A program made the position numbers and the translations under genes. A DNA stretch of 64,000 nt from Oceanimonas pelagia. Its GTDB lineage: Bacteria > Pseudomonadota > Gammaproteobacteria > Enterobacterales > Aeromonadaceae. The notes beneath the pieces are model-generated. The model was given only the letters and a program-made list of their open reading frames with translations, did not search any database and had not been told where the DNA came from. The stretch is taken from contig NZ_CP118224.1 of assembly GCF_030849025.1 (NCBI RefSeq), forward strand, positions 1,038,001 through 1,102,000, written 5' to 3'. Positions 24,715-31,735 of this stretch are shown piece after piece; within the stretch, counting starts at the first letter, position 1; each line of letters starts with the position of its first letter.

Positions 24715-25926
24715 TTATGCGGCTTTCTCTTGCTTGGCCTGGCGGCGCAGTTCGTCTTTGCGCTCCTTCATCCAGATGCGGGCGGCGCTTCGGGCCTGCT
24801 CGCAGGCGTGGCGGGCGGTTTTGTCACCCAGTCCCGGGTGCTTGGCCAGCTGCGCGACGGTGGCCGACAGCAGATCCAGCACGGTGCAGTAGCCCAGGCT
24901 GATCAGCTTGTTGGTTAGCTGCGTGGTCATCCCCAGGGTTTCGATGCCGGTGTCGCGGGCCCACAGGTGTCGCTGGTAGTGGTCCGGGTGGCTGTCCTGG
25001 CAGCGGCGCAGGATCAGCTCCTGCAGGTCGGTCAGCAGCTCGCCGGGCACGGCACCGGTGTAATGGCTGGTGTCGGGGTGCTCGGGTCGCAGGTATTCAT
25101 CCACCAGCACCAGGGCGCAATGGCCGGTGGTGGTGCGGATTTCGGCATGCCACTCCAAATCGCCCACCAGATCCATGTCACCACAGCGGTGGTAGCGCAG
25201 GCCGAAGTTGAACTGGTAGACATACCAGGCAACGCCATCCTCGCCCTCGTAGGTTTTGTTGATCACGCTGCCGTCGTTGTCCATCAACCGCAGGCGGGCG
25301 TTTTCCAGCTCCTCTTTCATGCGCAGGTTGTCTTTCACCAGGTCAGCCAGGCGCTTTTCGGTTTCGGCGCGGTCGTTGCGGATCTGGATGTTGGTGGCGC
25401 GCAGCTGATCCGCGGCCTTCCTGAGCTCAACCAGCTCCTGCTGCTTGGCCTTGTTCTGCTTGCGCAGTCGCTCCATGCCTTCCAGCTCGCTCTGTGCGTT
25501 TTTCAGCTCCTTGGCCAGAGTGATGCGCTCCCGAGACAGTTGCTTGGTGGCGTCCTGCTCCAGGGCAAGCCGGGCCTCGCTGGATGCCAGGGCGGCAGCC
25601 ATTTCGGCCTTGTCCGCCACCGCGCCGTCGCGGTCGGCCCGGGCCTGACGCAGCTCGGCTTCCTTGCTCTCGGCTTTGAGCTGCAGGTTGCTGATTTGCT
25701 CGTCCCGACGCTCTACCTCGCCGATCAGCTCGTTGTAGTCGTCAGCCTCGGCGCTGGCGGCGTCGGTCAGGCTCTGGTGATGAATGTTGAGCAAGCCGGT
25801 CTCACTCAGCAGGGTATCCAGGATCCCGGCGGAGGCCCCGGCGGCCAGCTCGCGCGCGGTGTTAATCTGGGCGCGCAGGCCGGTAAAGGCGCTGTTGATA
25901 ACGGTGTTTAAATCGGGTCTTTGCAT
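24715..25926 (-). CDS. Coiled-coil protein with alpha-CTD-like helix-hairpin-helix end
   Basis: A 403-aa early protein. Residues ~55-215 are one long coiled coil rich in Glu, Lys and Ala. A globular part follows (WYVYQFNFGLRYHRCGDMD). The C-terminal ~55 residues (ETLGMTTQLTNKLISLGYC, then TVAQLAKHPGLGDKTAR) closely follow the pattern of the RNA polymerase alpha-subunit C-terminal domain, including the PxLG helix-hairpin-helix. A role in transcription or in coating DNA is possible. Its ATG 25926 overlaps the MT-A70 gene by 19 bp. Confidence 0.7.
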   Translation of the reverse strand: MQRPDLNTVINSAFTGLRAQINTARELAAGASAGILDTLLSETGLLNIHHQSLTDAASAEADDYNELIGEVERRDEQISNLQLKAESKEAELRQARADRDGAVADKAEMAAALASSEARLALEQDATKQLSRERITLAKELKNAQSELEGMERLRKQNKAKQQELVELRKAADQLRATNIQIRNDRAETEKRLADLVKDNLRMKEELENARLRLMDNDGSVINKTYEGEDGVAWYVYQFNFGLRYHRCGDMDLVGDLEWHAEIRTTTGHCALVLVDEYLRPEHPDTSHYTGAVPGELLTDLQELILRRCQDSHPDHYQRHLWARDTGIETLGMTTQLTNKLISLGYCTVLDLLSATVAQLAKHPGLGDKTARHACEQARSAARIWMKERKDELRRQAKQEKAA

Positions 25927-26579
25927 GCCGTGTTGCTCCCCTTAACAATGTTCACAAGGCGATCTATCTCCCGCCTGTCTGGCTTCAGGCTATCTGGCTT
26001 TGCTACCCACTTTCCCTTCAGGAATCCGCCGGGGATTAGCGACGTTTCGCTTTTCAGCTCGTTGCCCCAGTGGTCCCAGCCGGGCGCCGAATCTCTGGCG
26101 AACAGCTCAATGCGCGGCACGTCACCCAGCAGATCTACCAGGTGATCGCGAAACTCGGGTGGCTTGGCGCTGTGCTCCATGCGGGGGTAAATCTGCAGCT
26201 GGCAGATGCCGGCGTTCACGCGGGGCGGCAGCTTGCCCTTGACTGCAAACAGCATGTCCTCGCTATTGGCCCGGGTCATGTGGCCCATGCCGATGGCGTG
26301 TTTGTCGGTCTTGTTTTTGTAGGTTTTGCCCCAGGTAAAGCCTTTCATGGTCATCAGCCGAAAGCCCCAGGCATCGATCACCTTGAGCGCTTCGGCGGGC
26401 ATGGTTGGTACATGCCACATCGCCAGCAGGCAGCTTTCGGCGGCCAGGGTGTGCACCGGCAGCCGGCAAATGTCGGTCAGGTTCATTACCGGGTACTTGA
26501 AGTGGGCGCCGCGCTCGCCGCTGTTGCACTTATCGCGGTATTGCCAGGGCGGGTCCGCATAAATCAGGGTGTACTTCAA
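25908..26579 (-). CDS. MT-A70-family DNA adenine methyltransferase
   Basis: A 223-aa MT-A70 enzyme. The catalytic motif DPPW lies at residues 9-12 (IYADPPWQYRDK). LAMWHVPTMPAEALKVID and GMGHMTRANSEDMLFAVKG are conserved in phage members. Members methylate N6 of adenine in DNA, which would protect phage DNA from host restriction. The start is TTG 26579, which overlaps the stop of the upstream gene (TTGA), with AGGAG 8 bases before it. Confidence 0.88.
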   Translation of the reverse strand: MKYTLIYADPPWQYRDKCNSGERGAHFKYPVMNLTDICRLPVHTLAAESCLLAMWHVPTMPAEALKVIDAWGFRLMTMKGFTWGKTYKNKTDKHAIGMGHMTRANSEDMLFAVKGKLPPRVNAGICQLQIYPRMEHSAKPPEFRDHLVDLLGDVPRIELFARDSAPGWDHWGNELKSETSLIPGGFLKGKWVAKPDSLKPDRREIDRLVNIVKGSNTACKDPI

Positions 26580-26833
26580 AGCTGGTGCTCCTTTTCTATC
26601 CGCTTCAGCTCCAGGTCAAAGGCCAATCGGGCGGCCCGCTTGCGGGTCTGGTTGCTGGTGAATGAGGTGGGCGCCGCGGGCTTGCCGCCGCTTCGGTCGC
26701 GCAGGCATTGCACACAGCTTTTGCTGCTGGTGTAGCGGTAATCGACGTGGCCGCGCCGGCAGGCCTCGCCGGTCCAGTAAAACTTGAGGCCCCTTGCCTG
26801 GGCCTCTTCCAGTGACACGCAGGGCTCTTCCAT
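26576..26833 (-). CDS. Small zinc-binding phage protein
   Basis: 85 aa with the motif ACRRGHVDYRYTSSKSCVQC, a Cys/His zinc pattern that also occurs next to HNH-type or other nucleic-acid proteins of phages. The nuclease residues themselves are not evident. The C-terminus is charged (ELKRIEKEHQL). Located between RecT and MT-A70, it overlaps the latter by 4 bp. Confidence 0.65.
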   Translation of the reverse strand: MEEPCVSLEEAQARGLKFYWTGEACRRGHVDYRYTSSKSCVQCLRDRSGGKPAAPTSFTSNQTRKRAARLAFDLELKRIEKEHQL

Positions 26834-26878
26834 AACTGCCTCCGTGGGTGAGGGCCGGGTTGCCCCGGCCTGATTGGG

Positions 26879-27937
26879 TTACTGGCCTTTCAGTGCAATG
26901 GCGCGCTGGGTGTAGGCCTGCTGAATGGCGGCTTTGTCGGCATCCGACAACTGCTTGTTCATGCCAATTTCCTTGCCCAGGGCATTCAGCTCCTGCAGGG
27001 TCTGGCACTCGCCAATGTAAATCTTGAACTCGTCCGCCGGGCTGGGCGGTGCGTCGTCTTCCTGCTGGTACACCTCGCCGGTGTCGCGGTCGAACTCGGC
27101 TTGTTCGGGCTCGGCCGGCTCGTCGTCAACCACCACCTCCTCGGCGTCCTGCTGGTAGGCGCGCATGGCTTCGCGGCGTTTCTTCGCGCGCTCGGCCATT
27201 TCTTCCATGCGGCTTTTGGCGTCGTCGCCCGGTGGGTTTATCTCCACCTCTGGTTGCAGCTCGTCCACCGTGTACACGCCCATGATCACGTCCGGGGTAT
27301 ACAGTCGGGACCAGCGTTTCACTGCCAGGTAACACAGCTGCTGATAAGGATCGTCGGCCCACAGGGTGGAGTTGCGGGTGCGAGCCTGGGTGAGCAGCAG
27401 TTCAATGGTTTCGGTCTTGCCGTTGGTAAGCGTGGCGCTCACCTCAACGCCACAGCCCTCTTCGTCTTGCGGGGTCCAGGCGGGCACCCGGTAGGTGCTC
27501 TTTTTGCCATCCTTGTTGCTCTCGCGCACCGCGAACTTGCCCAGCACCCGCTCCCAGGGGCCGAACTTGCGGTAAGAGAACCGGCCCTTGATAACGCCCG
27601 AGTTCACAATCACGGCGTTGACCAGTTGCGCCTCGTAGCCCAGCACACCGTTAACCAGATGGGTTTTCTGCATCACCGGGAAGGGGTTCATGCCCCACTG
27701 CATGGCCTGCAGGCAGATGGCAAAGCAATCCGCCTTTTTGCCGCGCAGGTGCTGGGGTGTGGACACGGTGCCCTCGGCCATCAGGGTGGCCAGGCTGTCG
27801 ATGCTCTGCATCAGCGCCGGGTTCATCATCAGCGACAGCACGCTCTGCTGGCCGCGCTCATTGGCCACGCTGGCCGGGTGGCTGACCACCGGAGCGGCGG
27901 CCGGCTGCTGGTATTGCTCTTGTTGTTGTCCGAACAT
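26879..27937 (-). CDS. recT: RecT-family single-strand annealing protein
   Basis: A 352-aa RecT protein. The core is recognisable: HLRGKKADCFAICLQAMQWG, then NPFPVMQKTHLVNGVLGYEA and CYLAVKRWSRLYTPDVIMGV. It anneals complementary single strands and works with the partner RecE nuclease encoded 12 bp upstream in the transcript. The C-terminal ~110 residues are an acidic tail (DDEPAEPEQAEFDRDTGEVY), longer than in Rac RecT and of unclear role. It is the central recombinase of this phage. Confidence 0.93.
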   Translation of the reverse strand: MFGQQQEQYQQPAAAPVVSHPASVANERGQQSVLSLMMNPALMQSIDSLATLMAEGTVSTPQHLRGKKADCFAICLQAMQWGMNPFPVMQKTHLVNGVLGYEAQLVNAVIVNSGVIKGRFSYRKFGPWERVLGKFAVRESNKDGKKSTYRVPAWTPQDEEGCGVEVSATLTNGKTETIELLLTQARTRNSTLWADDPYQQLCYLAVKRWSRLYTPDVIMGVYTVDELQPEVEINPPGDDAKSRMEEMAERAKKRREAMRAYQQDAEEVVVDDEPAEPEQAEFDRDTGEVYQQEDDAPPSPADEFKIYIGECQTLQELNALGKEIGMNKQLSDADKAAIQQAYTQRAIALKGQ

Positions 27938-27949
27938 GATCGTCGCTCC

Positions 27950-29359
27950 TTATGAAAACAGCACTTCGTTGAACTCTTCTTCCTGCTCGTCGGTCTGCAG
28001 GTCGGCCAGTGACCAGTCGTAACCGTCGATCAGTGCTTTTTCGCGGTTGGCCTGGTATTGCGGCACTTCAATTTCATGAATGCCGTCGTATCCCGGCCAG
28101 TAACCGGCGGCTCGCCAGCGCAGAATGCTGGTCAGCCCCAGGTCGCGCAGAGCAAGACCCCGGGCGCGGTCTTCGTCCTTGTAGTGGTACACACCCACCA
28201 GCACCGGCTTGAACGCCTCCTGGCCCAGCGGCGCGTCCTTCTGGATAGCGATGAACACGAAGCCCGGCTTGATGCCGGTAACGGACTCGTAGCCCTCGCT
28301 GTAGTGGGCGTCCTGAATGTGGTAGTTGTGCTTGCTGCCGTCCCGGGCAAAGCCGGCGGGTGAAGCGTCCAGCACGAACTTGGCGTCTACCAGCACATGG
28401 TCGGGGGTGGCCCAGTCGGGCCGGCATTTCAGCAGCTCACCGGTTTTGTGGTGCCGCCAGTAAATGCTCTGCTCGGCCACACCCTCTTCCAGCAGCATGG
28501 CGGCCTCGGGCTCGGCCAGCACCGCCTCGCGGATCCGCTGAACGTGGATCCATTCGTCTTGGCTGAGGATTTCCTTGCCTTCGTGGTGGGCCTTGAACTC
28601 GGCCACGATTTCATCCACGAACTGGACGCTTTCGTCTACCGAGCGGATCCGCTCAATCAGGTCGGCCTTGCTGCCACCCATGCTCAGGGGCTCGGGGTAT
28701 TGCTTCCACTCTTCCACCTGGGCGGCGTGTTCGCTGCTGCAGGCGGCGTAGCTTTCCAGCAGGGTGGCGTAGCTGCCCTTGGCCTTGAGCGGCTTGGGCA
28801 GGGTGTCGTTGTGGGCCTTGATGCAGGCCTTGAGCCGGGTGAGGGTGCGCTTTTCATCTTCGCCGATCTTCTGGTGCTCGGCGGGCAGCTTGCTGTAGCT
28901 GGCCTCGGCTTCTTCCAGGTTGCCGGCGGGCAGGGGGGCGGCCAGGCCCTCGTTATAAGCCTCGATGGCGGTGATGAGGTCGGCGGCGTCCGGCTTTTGC
29001 GGCAGGCCGGCGTTGTATTGCTCAATCCAGCCTTTCAACTCGTCGGCACTGCTCAGGGCACCTTCGGGCATGGCTGGCATCACGGCGTATTCAGTGTGGA
29101 AGTCGTCGAACTCCAGCAGCGCCTTGTGCAGGATTTTGCCCTCACGGAAAGCGGCAGTTTCTTTCTGCTCGTTGCCGTCCACCTTGTAATACTGGTAAAC
29201 CCGGCCATTGGTGAGGGCGTGGTCGATATGGCCCTTGCTGATGCCGGGGCCGCGCTGGTAGTCGTCGTTGCTGATGCCCTGATAAATGCCGGGCTTGATC
29301 TGCTCGGCGTTGAATACAAAGCCCTGGGCGGGCTCAACGGTGCGGGTGATCTGGTCCAT
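27950..29359 (-). CDS. recE: RecE-like exonuclease (exodeoxyribonuclease VIII)
   Basis: A 469-aa PD-(D/E)XK nuclease. The C-terminal catalytic part shows WATPDHVLVDAKFVLDA, containing the D and DxK motif, and a following HYSEGYESVTGIKPGF strand. The N-terminal half has GISKGHIDHALTNGRVYQYY and REGKILHKALLEFDDFH, matching phage exonucleases. It should digest linear duplex DNA 5' to 3' and hand the strand to RecT. E. coli RecE is longer (866 aa), but phage versions of this size are common. The start ATG 29359 follows AGAGGACCAA. Confidence 0.9.
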   Translation of the reverse strand: MDQITRTVEPAQGFVFNAEQIKPGIYQGISNDDYQRGPGISKGHIDHALTNGRVYQYYKVDGNEQKETAAFREGKILHKALLEFDDFHTEYAVMPAMPEGALSSADELKGWIEQYNAGLPQKPDAADLITAIEAYNEGLAAPLPAGNLEEAEASYSKLPAEHQKIGEDEKRTLTRLKACIKAHNDTLPKPLKAKGSYATLLESYAACSSEHAAQVEEWKQYPEPLSMGGSKADLIERIRSVDESVQFVDEIVAEFKAHHEGKEILSQDEWIHVQRIREAVLAEPEAAMLLEEGVAEQSIYWRHHKTGELLKCRPDWATPDHVLVDAKFVLDASPAGFARDGSKHNYHIQDAHYSEGYESVTGIKPGFVFIAIQKDAPLGQEAFKPVLVGVYHYKDEDRARGLALRDLGLTSILRWRAAGYWPGYDGIHEIEVPQYQANREKALIDGYDWSLADLQTDEQEEEFNEVLFS

Positions 29360-29374
29360 GGTTGGTCCTCTTGT

Positions 29375-29578
29375 TCAGTTGAGAATGCCGATATCGGCCT
29401 GGGCGCCGCCGGCAGGCAGCGGCTGGACGCGCGCGGCATGGCGTTCGCCCTTGATATAAAAACTGGTGCGCTCGCGCCGAAGGCTGTAGCAGAGTTGCCA
29501 GCCGTCGGCGGCCAGTTCAGTCCTGAGTTGCCTCAGGCTGGGTCGCTTGATGGGTGGTTGGGTTTTGATGAACAGCAT
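29375..29578 (-). CDS. Small basic phage protein, unknown
   Basis: 67 aa from ATG 29578 (MLFIKTQPPIKRPSLRQLRT), chosen because AGGAGG stands six bases upstream. Rich in Arg and Gln (YSLRRERTSFYIKG). It lies directly upstream of recE in the transcript, so a recombination-linked role is possible. Not recognised. Confidence 0.65.
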   Translation of the reverse strand: MLFIKTQPPIKRPSLRQLRTELAADGWQLCYSLRRERTSFYIKGERHAARVQPLPAGGAQADIGILN

Positions 29579-29807
29579 GCAGCCTCCTATGGCAGGATGC
29601 GCCCGGGTTGAAGAAAAGGGACGGAACAGTTCTAACAAGGTGCTGGACGCACCCTGCAATAAGGGCTGGGTGAGGGCCTTTCCCCTCGGTCAGCCGGTCA
29701 CCGCGCTTTTTTTTGGTGGCAGGCAGCCACACTGGAGGTGCGCGGCCCGGTTGCCGGTGTTTCCCACCGCCGGCTGGGGCACAGATGTTTGGTTGTGGCC
29801 AGTGGCC

Positions 29808-29984
29808 TTATTTGGTCTTTCGGTTAGCCAACAGGATGACCGGGACTCCGATAACCGCGAGTGCCAGAGCGATACCCGCCTCGGTTACCTCATCCAGCTC
29901 AATGCCAAAGAATTTGACGATGAAGTTGGCGGCGGCCATCAAAACGACAATCACGCCAAGCAGCAAGGTGTCTTGTTTCTTCAT
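29808..29984 (-). CDS. Small two-helix membrane protein
   Basis: 58 aa from ATG 29984 (MKKQDTLLLGVIVVLMAAAN). Two hydrophobic segments are present (LLLGVIVVLMAAANFIV and GIALALAVIGVPVILLA) separated by an acidic loop. GGAG (in ATGGAG) stands 6 bases upstream, so this start is preferred over ATG 29996. It follows the terminator-bounded structured region. A role in superinfection exclusion or membrane modulation is possible, but no evidence decides it. Confidence 0.65.
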   Translation of the reverse strand: MKKQDTLLLGVIVVLMAAANFIVKFFGIELDEVTEAGIALALAVIGVPVILLANRKTK

Positions 29985-30002
29985 GAACTTCTCCATTGGA
30001 AT

Positions 30003-30025
30003 AAAAAGCCCCGGACTGGCCGGGG
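30003..30025 (-). terminator. Rho-independent terminator (minus strand)
   Basis: On the minus strand CCCCGG-CCAGT-CCGGGG is followed by CTTTTT. It ends the structured transcript 30437-30026 and stands just before the small membrane-protein gene. Confidence 0.75.
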
Positions 30026-30437
30026 TGAAACATCACCGCTAACAACGGTGCTAGTGAGTGGGTTGTGGTGGCCGGTGCATTTCCGGCTTACGTAGGTCGT
30101 GGCCGTAACCCTACGCGCTTGTTTAAGCTTCCTTGAGAGGCTTGCCACATCAACATCACTGCGCATTCACCACAACGGTCAAGCCCACTCCCCATCTTCG
30201 CCGCTGAACTGCCAAGTAAAGGTAAAAGGGGAGGGAATGGGCTTGCCGTTGCCCGCTCGAAAGCGGGCTTCGGTAAAGAACTCATTGCAGGTCGGTCCCT
30301 CGCGGGGTCTGGAAGAGTGCTTCGCCACTCTCCTTGCTATCCGGGGTTGCTCCGGCGCTGTAATTGTTCTGTGGCCCGAAATTCGGGCGCAGAAAGCCAA
30401 GAACCCTTATGCGTGGTTCTGAAAGGTGCTTGGCTTT
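30026..30437 (-). ncRNA. Hairpin-rich region without clear coding potential, possible ncRNA or structured 3' UTR
   Basis: Between the gene ending at 30463 and the terminator at 30003 I see five hairpins: a nested one (30393-30437, outer AAAGCCAAG/CTTGGCTTT, inner AGAACC/GGTTCT), GCCCGAA/TTCGGGC (30374-30388), AGAGTG/CACTCT (30314-30331), a two-tier stem TTGCCG-TT-GCCCGCT/AGCGGGC-TT-CGGTAA (30243-30276; a TTCG loop on the minus strand), and CACCG/CGGTG (30034-30050). Short frames exist but have no convincing starts. The segment could be a regulatory RNA or an untranslated leader or tail. Class unknown. Confidence 0.5.
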
Positions 30438-30462
30438 GGGCTCGCTGGCCGAGCCCGGGCCG

Positions 30463-30657
30463 TTAGGGGTGTTGGAGTTTGTGCCGGGCTGCTTCCCTGG
30501 CCTTGATGATGTGGTGGCTTTCGCAGCAGACAGTGGCGTAGAGTGCCTTGGCGCGCAGGCGCTGACGGCGGCCGGCGTTGCCGTTGAGCAGGTCGCGCAG
30601 GTTGATGGCGCGAGTGGTGATGATTTTCTTGGCCCTGGCAAAAAATGGAGTGGTCAT
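30463..30657 (-). CDS. Small basic phage protein, first gene of the left operon
   Basis: 64 aa from ATG 30657 (MTTPFFARAKKIITTRAINL), with AGGGGAAA upstream. It is Arg/Lys/Ala-rich (NGNAGRRQRLRAKALYAT) and has two adjacent cysteines. An in-frame upstream ATG (30702) would add 15 residues. As the first gene after the putative pL promoter, it occupies the position of an antiterminator or regulator in lambdoid phages, but similarity to N proteins is not evident. Confidence 0.6.
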   Translation of the reverse strand: MTTPFFARAKKIITTRAINLRDLLNGNAGRRQRLRAKALYATVCCESHHIIKAREAARHKLQHP

Positions 30658-30683
30658 GTTATATTTCCCCTGTGTCGCCTGAG

Positions 30684-30725
30684 TTGGTCCTCTTGGCGGC
30701 ATGGCCGCACAAGAGTTGGTCCTCT
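30684..30725 (-). promoter_or_regulatory. Two copies of AGAGGACCAA leader element
   Basis: AGAGGACCAAC occurs at 30716-30725 and 30684-30693 (minus strand), 32 bp apart, in the left-operon leader. The same element lies directly before five other minus-strand genes. See the finding on this repeat. Confidence 0.5.
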
Positions 30726-30762
30726 GAACGCGGTTATAGTCTTGGTGGTTTGCCACCGCTTG

Positions 30763-30788
30763 AAACCCCTTGTTGGTCCGAGGGGTTT
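30763..30788 (-). other. Leader hairpin of the left operon
   Basis: AAACCCCT and AGGGGTTT form a perfect 8-bp stem with a 10-base loop. On the minus strand it lies about 40 bp after the pL start. It could be an early terminator or an antitermination target; no clear T-run follows on either strand. Confidence 0.45.
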
Positions 30789-30802
30789 CTCCCTTCACTT
30801 AA

Positions 30803-30888
30803 ACTTAAGTTTTCTTAAGTCCTGCTTGGTAAGTAATTTAGATCTGCAGCCTTTCAAGGTCAATAGAGAATTTAAGTTTATTTAAATT
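30803..30888 (-). promoter_or_regulatory. Putative pL promoter with two operators
   Basis: A minus-strand promoter fits TTGACC (30863-30858), 17 bp, then TAAATT (30840-30835). The operator AATTTAA-N6-TTAAATT lies at 30869-30888, just upstream of -35, and ACTTAAG-TTTT-CTTAAGT at 30803-30820, just past the expected start. The first matches an operator in pR exactly in both arms. It would drive the left arm from 30657 to the integrase and be shut by CI or Cro. Confidence 0.65.
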
Positions 30889-30903
30889 TTTTTCTGCGCC
30901 CAT

Positions 30904-30926
30904 AAAAAAACCCGCATCGCAGCGGG
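30904..30926 (-). terminator. Rho-independent terminator of the cI gene
   Basis: On the minus strand GCCCGC-TGCGAT-GCGGG is followed by TTTTTTT. It stands 20 bp after the CI stop codon and separates cI from pL. Confidence 0.8.
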
Positions 30927-30946
30927 CTTTTGCTTTGTTTTGCCGG

Positions 30947-31618
30947 TCAGCGCCGAAAACTTCTCCTCTCAACCATGACGGCGGCATTGCCATCCAGCAT
31001 GTCCGCGCCGGCCCCGGGGTAGGCCGGATTGGCAGGCGCCAGTGCAAAATCGTCGGGGTTGCTCATGCTGCGCAGCTGATAAAGCCGAACCAGGAATTCT
31101 CCGCTCTTGCTCATCATTCCCACCACATCGCCAGGGCGAGGGGTTGCAGCCGGATCCAGCACAACAATGTCGGAGGGCTCAAGGCAGCCCTTCATGGCTT
31201 CATCATTCATCACATAAGCAAAGGCTCGGTCGCTGACTTCAAGGTGAGTTGCCGTCAGCCCCGATGCCTCAGCCTGGTCGGCCGAGACGCCGCTGGCAAG
31301 CCACTCCCGCACCTCCTGCCCGGTTTGCAGTATGGGCAGAAGCGCGATGCTGGCCTTGCCCTTCAGCACCCTGACAGCGGCCTGCACATCGGTAACGTCA
31401 CCAATCGTGTCCGGATCGCCAACCCCCTCTTCCAGCCAGGTAACGCTGGTTCTTAACGCCTCAGCCAGTCGGTGAATATTCTTGGGTCGGACGTCACCAG
31501 ACTCCCACAGTGAAATGGTTACCCCAGACACCCCTACGAGCTTGCCAAGGCGGATCTGAGTCAAACCCAGGTCAAGCCGTCGCTGTTTCAGTCGCGCACC
31601 TAAGGATTCCACCGTCAC
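30947..31618 (-). CDS. cI: CI-like phage repressor, XRE HTH plus S24-type domain lacking catalytic residues
   Basis: A 223-aa repressor. The N-terminal HTH (LGLTQIRLGKLVGVSGVTIS, then LWESGDVRPKNIHRLAEALR) binds operators in pL and pR. The C-terminal half follows the LexA/CI peptidase fold, with AFAYVMNDEAMKGCLEP, GDVVGMMSKSGEFLVRLYQL and APANPAYPG. The catalytic Ser of the usual SM motif is Ala (DEAM, about residue 138), and the catalytic Lys position reads Arg (LVRLYQL, about 178). Self-cleavage therefore looks impossible, and prophage induction would need another route, for example the antirepressor at 34237. It is transcribed from the cI/cro intergenic region. Confidence 0.9.
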   Translation of the reverse strand: MTVESLGARLKQRRLDLGLTQIRLGKLVGVSGVTISLWESGDVRPKNIHRLAEALRTSVTWLEEGVGDPDTIGDVTDVQAAVRVLKGKASIALLPILQTGQEVREWLASGVSADQAEASGLTATHLEVSDRAFAYVMNDEAMKGCLEPSDIVVLDPAATPRPGDVVGMMSKSGEFLVRLYQLRSMSNPDDFALAPANPAYPGAGADMLDGNAAVMVERRSFRR

Positions 31619-31629
31619 TCCGTTCAGAA

Positions 31630-31705
31630 ATTAAAGATGACTTAAATGGTAACGGGCGGTTGACTTCGCTTTCCTTGGGGTCGAGAATTTAATAAAATTT
31701 AAATT
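31630..31705 (+). promoter_or_regulatory. Putative pR promoter and operators between cI and cro
   Basis: TTGACT (31660-31665) and GAGAAT (31683-31688) with 17-bp spacing make a plausible pR. The operator AATTTAA-N6-TTAAATT (31686-31705) covers the -10 and start region and has the same arms as the pL operator. A second site ATTAAAG-N4-CTTAAAT (31630-31647) lies by the cI start and resembles the ACTTAAG-N4-CTTAAGT site in pL. Confidence 0.65.
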
Positions 31706-31735
31706 AGGACCAGCCAGCTCTTACAGAGGACCACC

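Noticed and set aside
29660-29807. GC-rich spacer between small early genes, with a poly-T run at 29704-29715
   Set aside because: No frame with a good start, and the stem before the T-run is weak; I see nothing firm in it.
30179-30400. 73-codon minus-strand frame in the structured region
   Set aside because: No ribosome site, overlaps several stable stems, composition unlike neighbours; kept as ncRNA region instead.
30003-30437. Hairpins read as tRNA genes
   Set aside because: No cloverleaf with an anticodon loop and CCA-like end could be drawn; stems are isolated or nested.
15689-30725. TTGGTCCTCT repeats as a CRISPR array
   Set aside because: The spacing is kilobases and copies sit before gene starts; there are no spacers.
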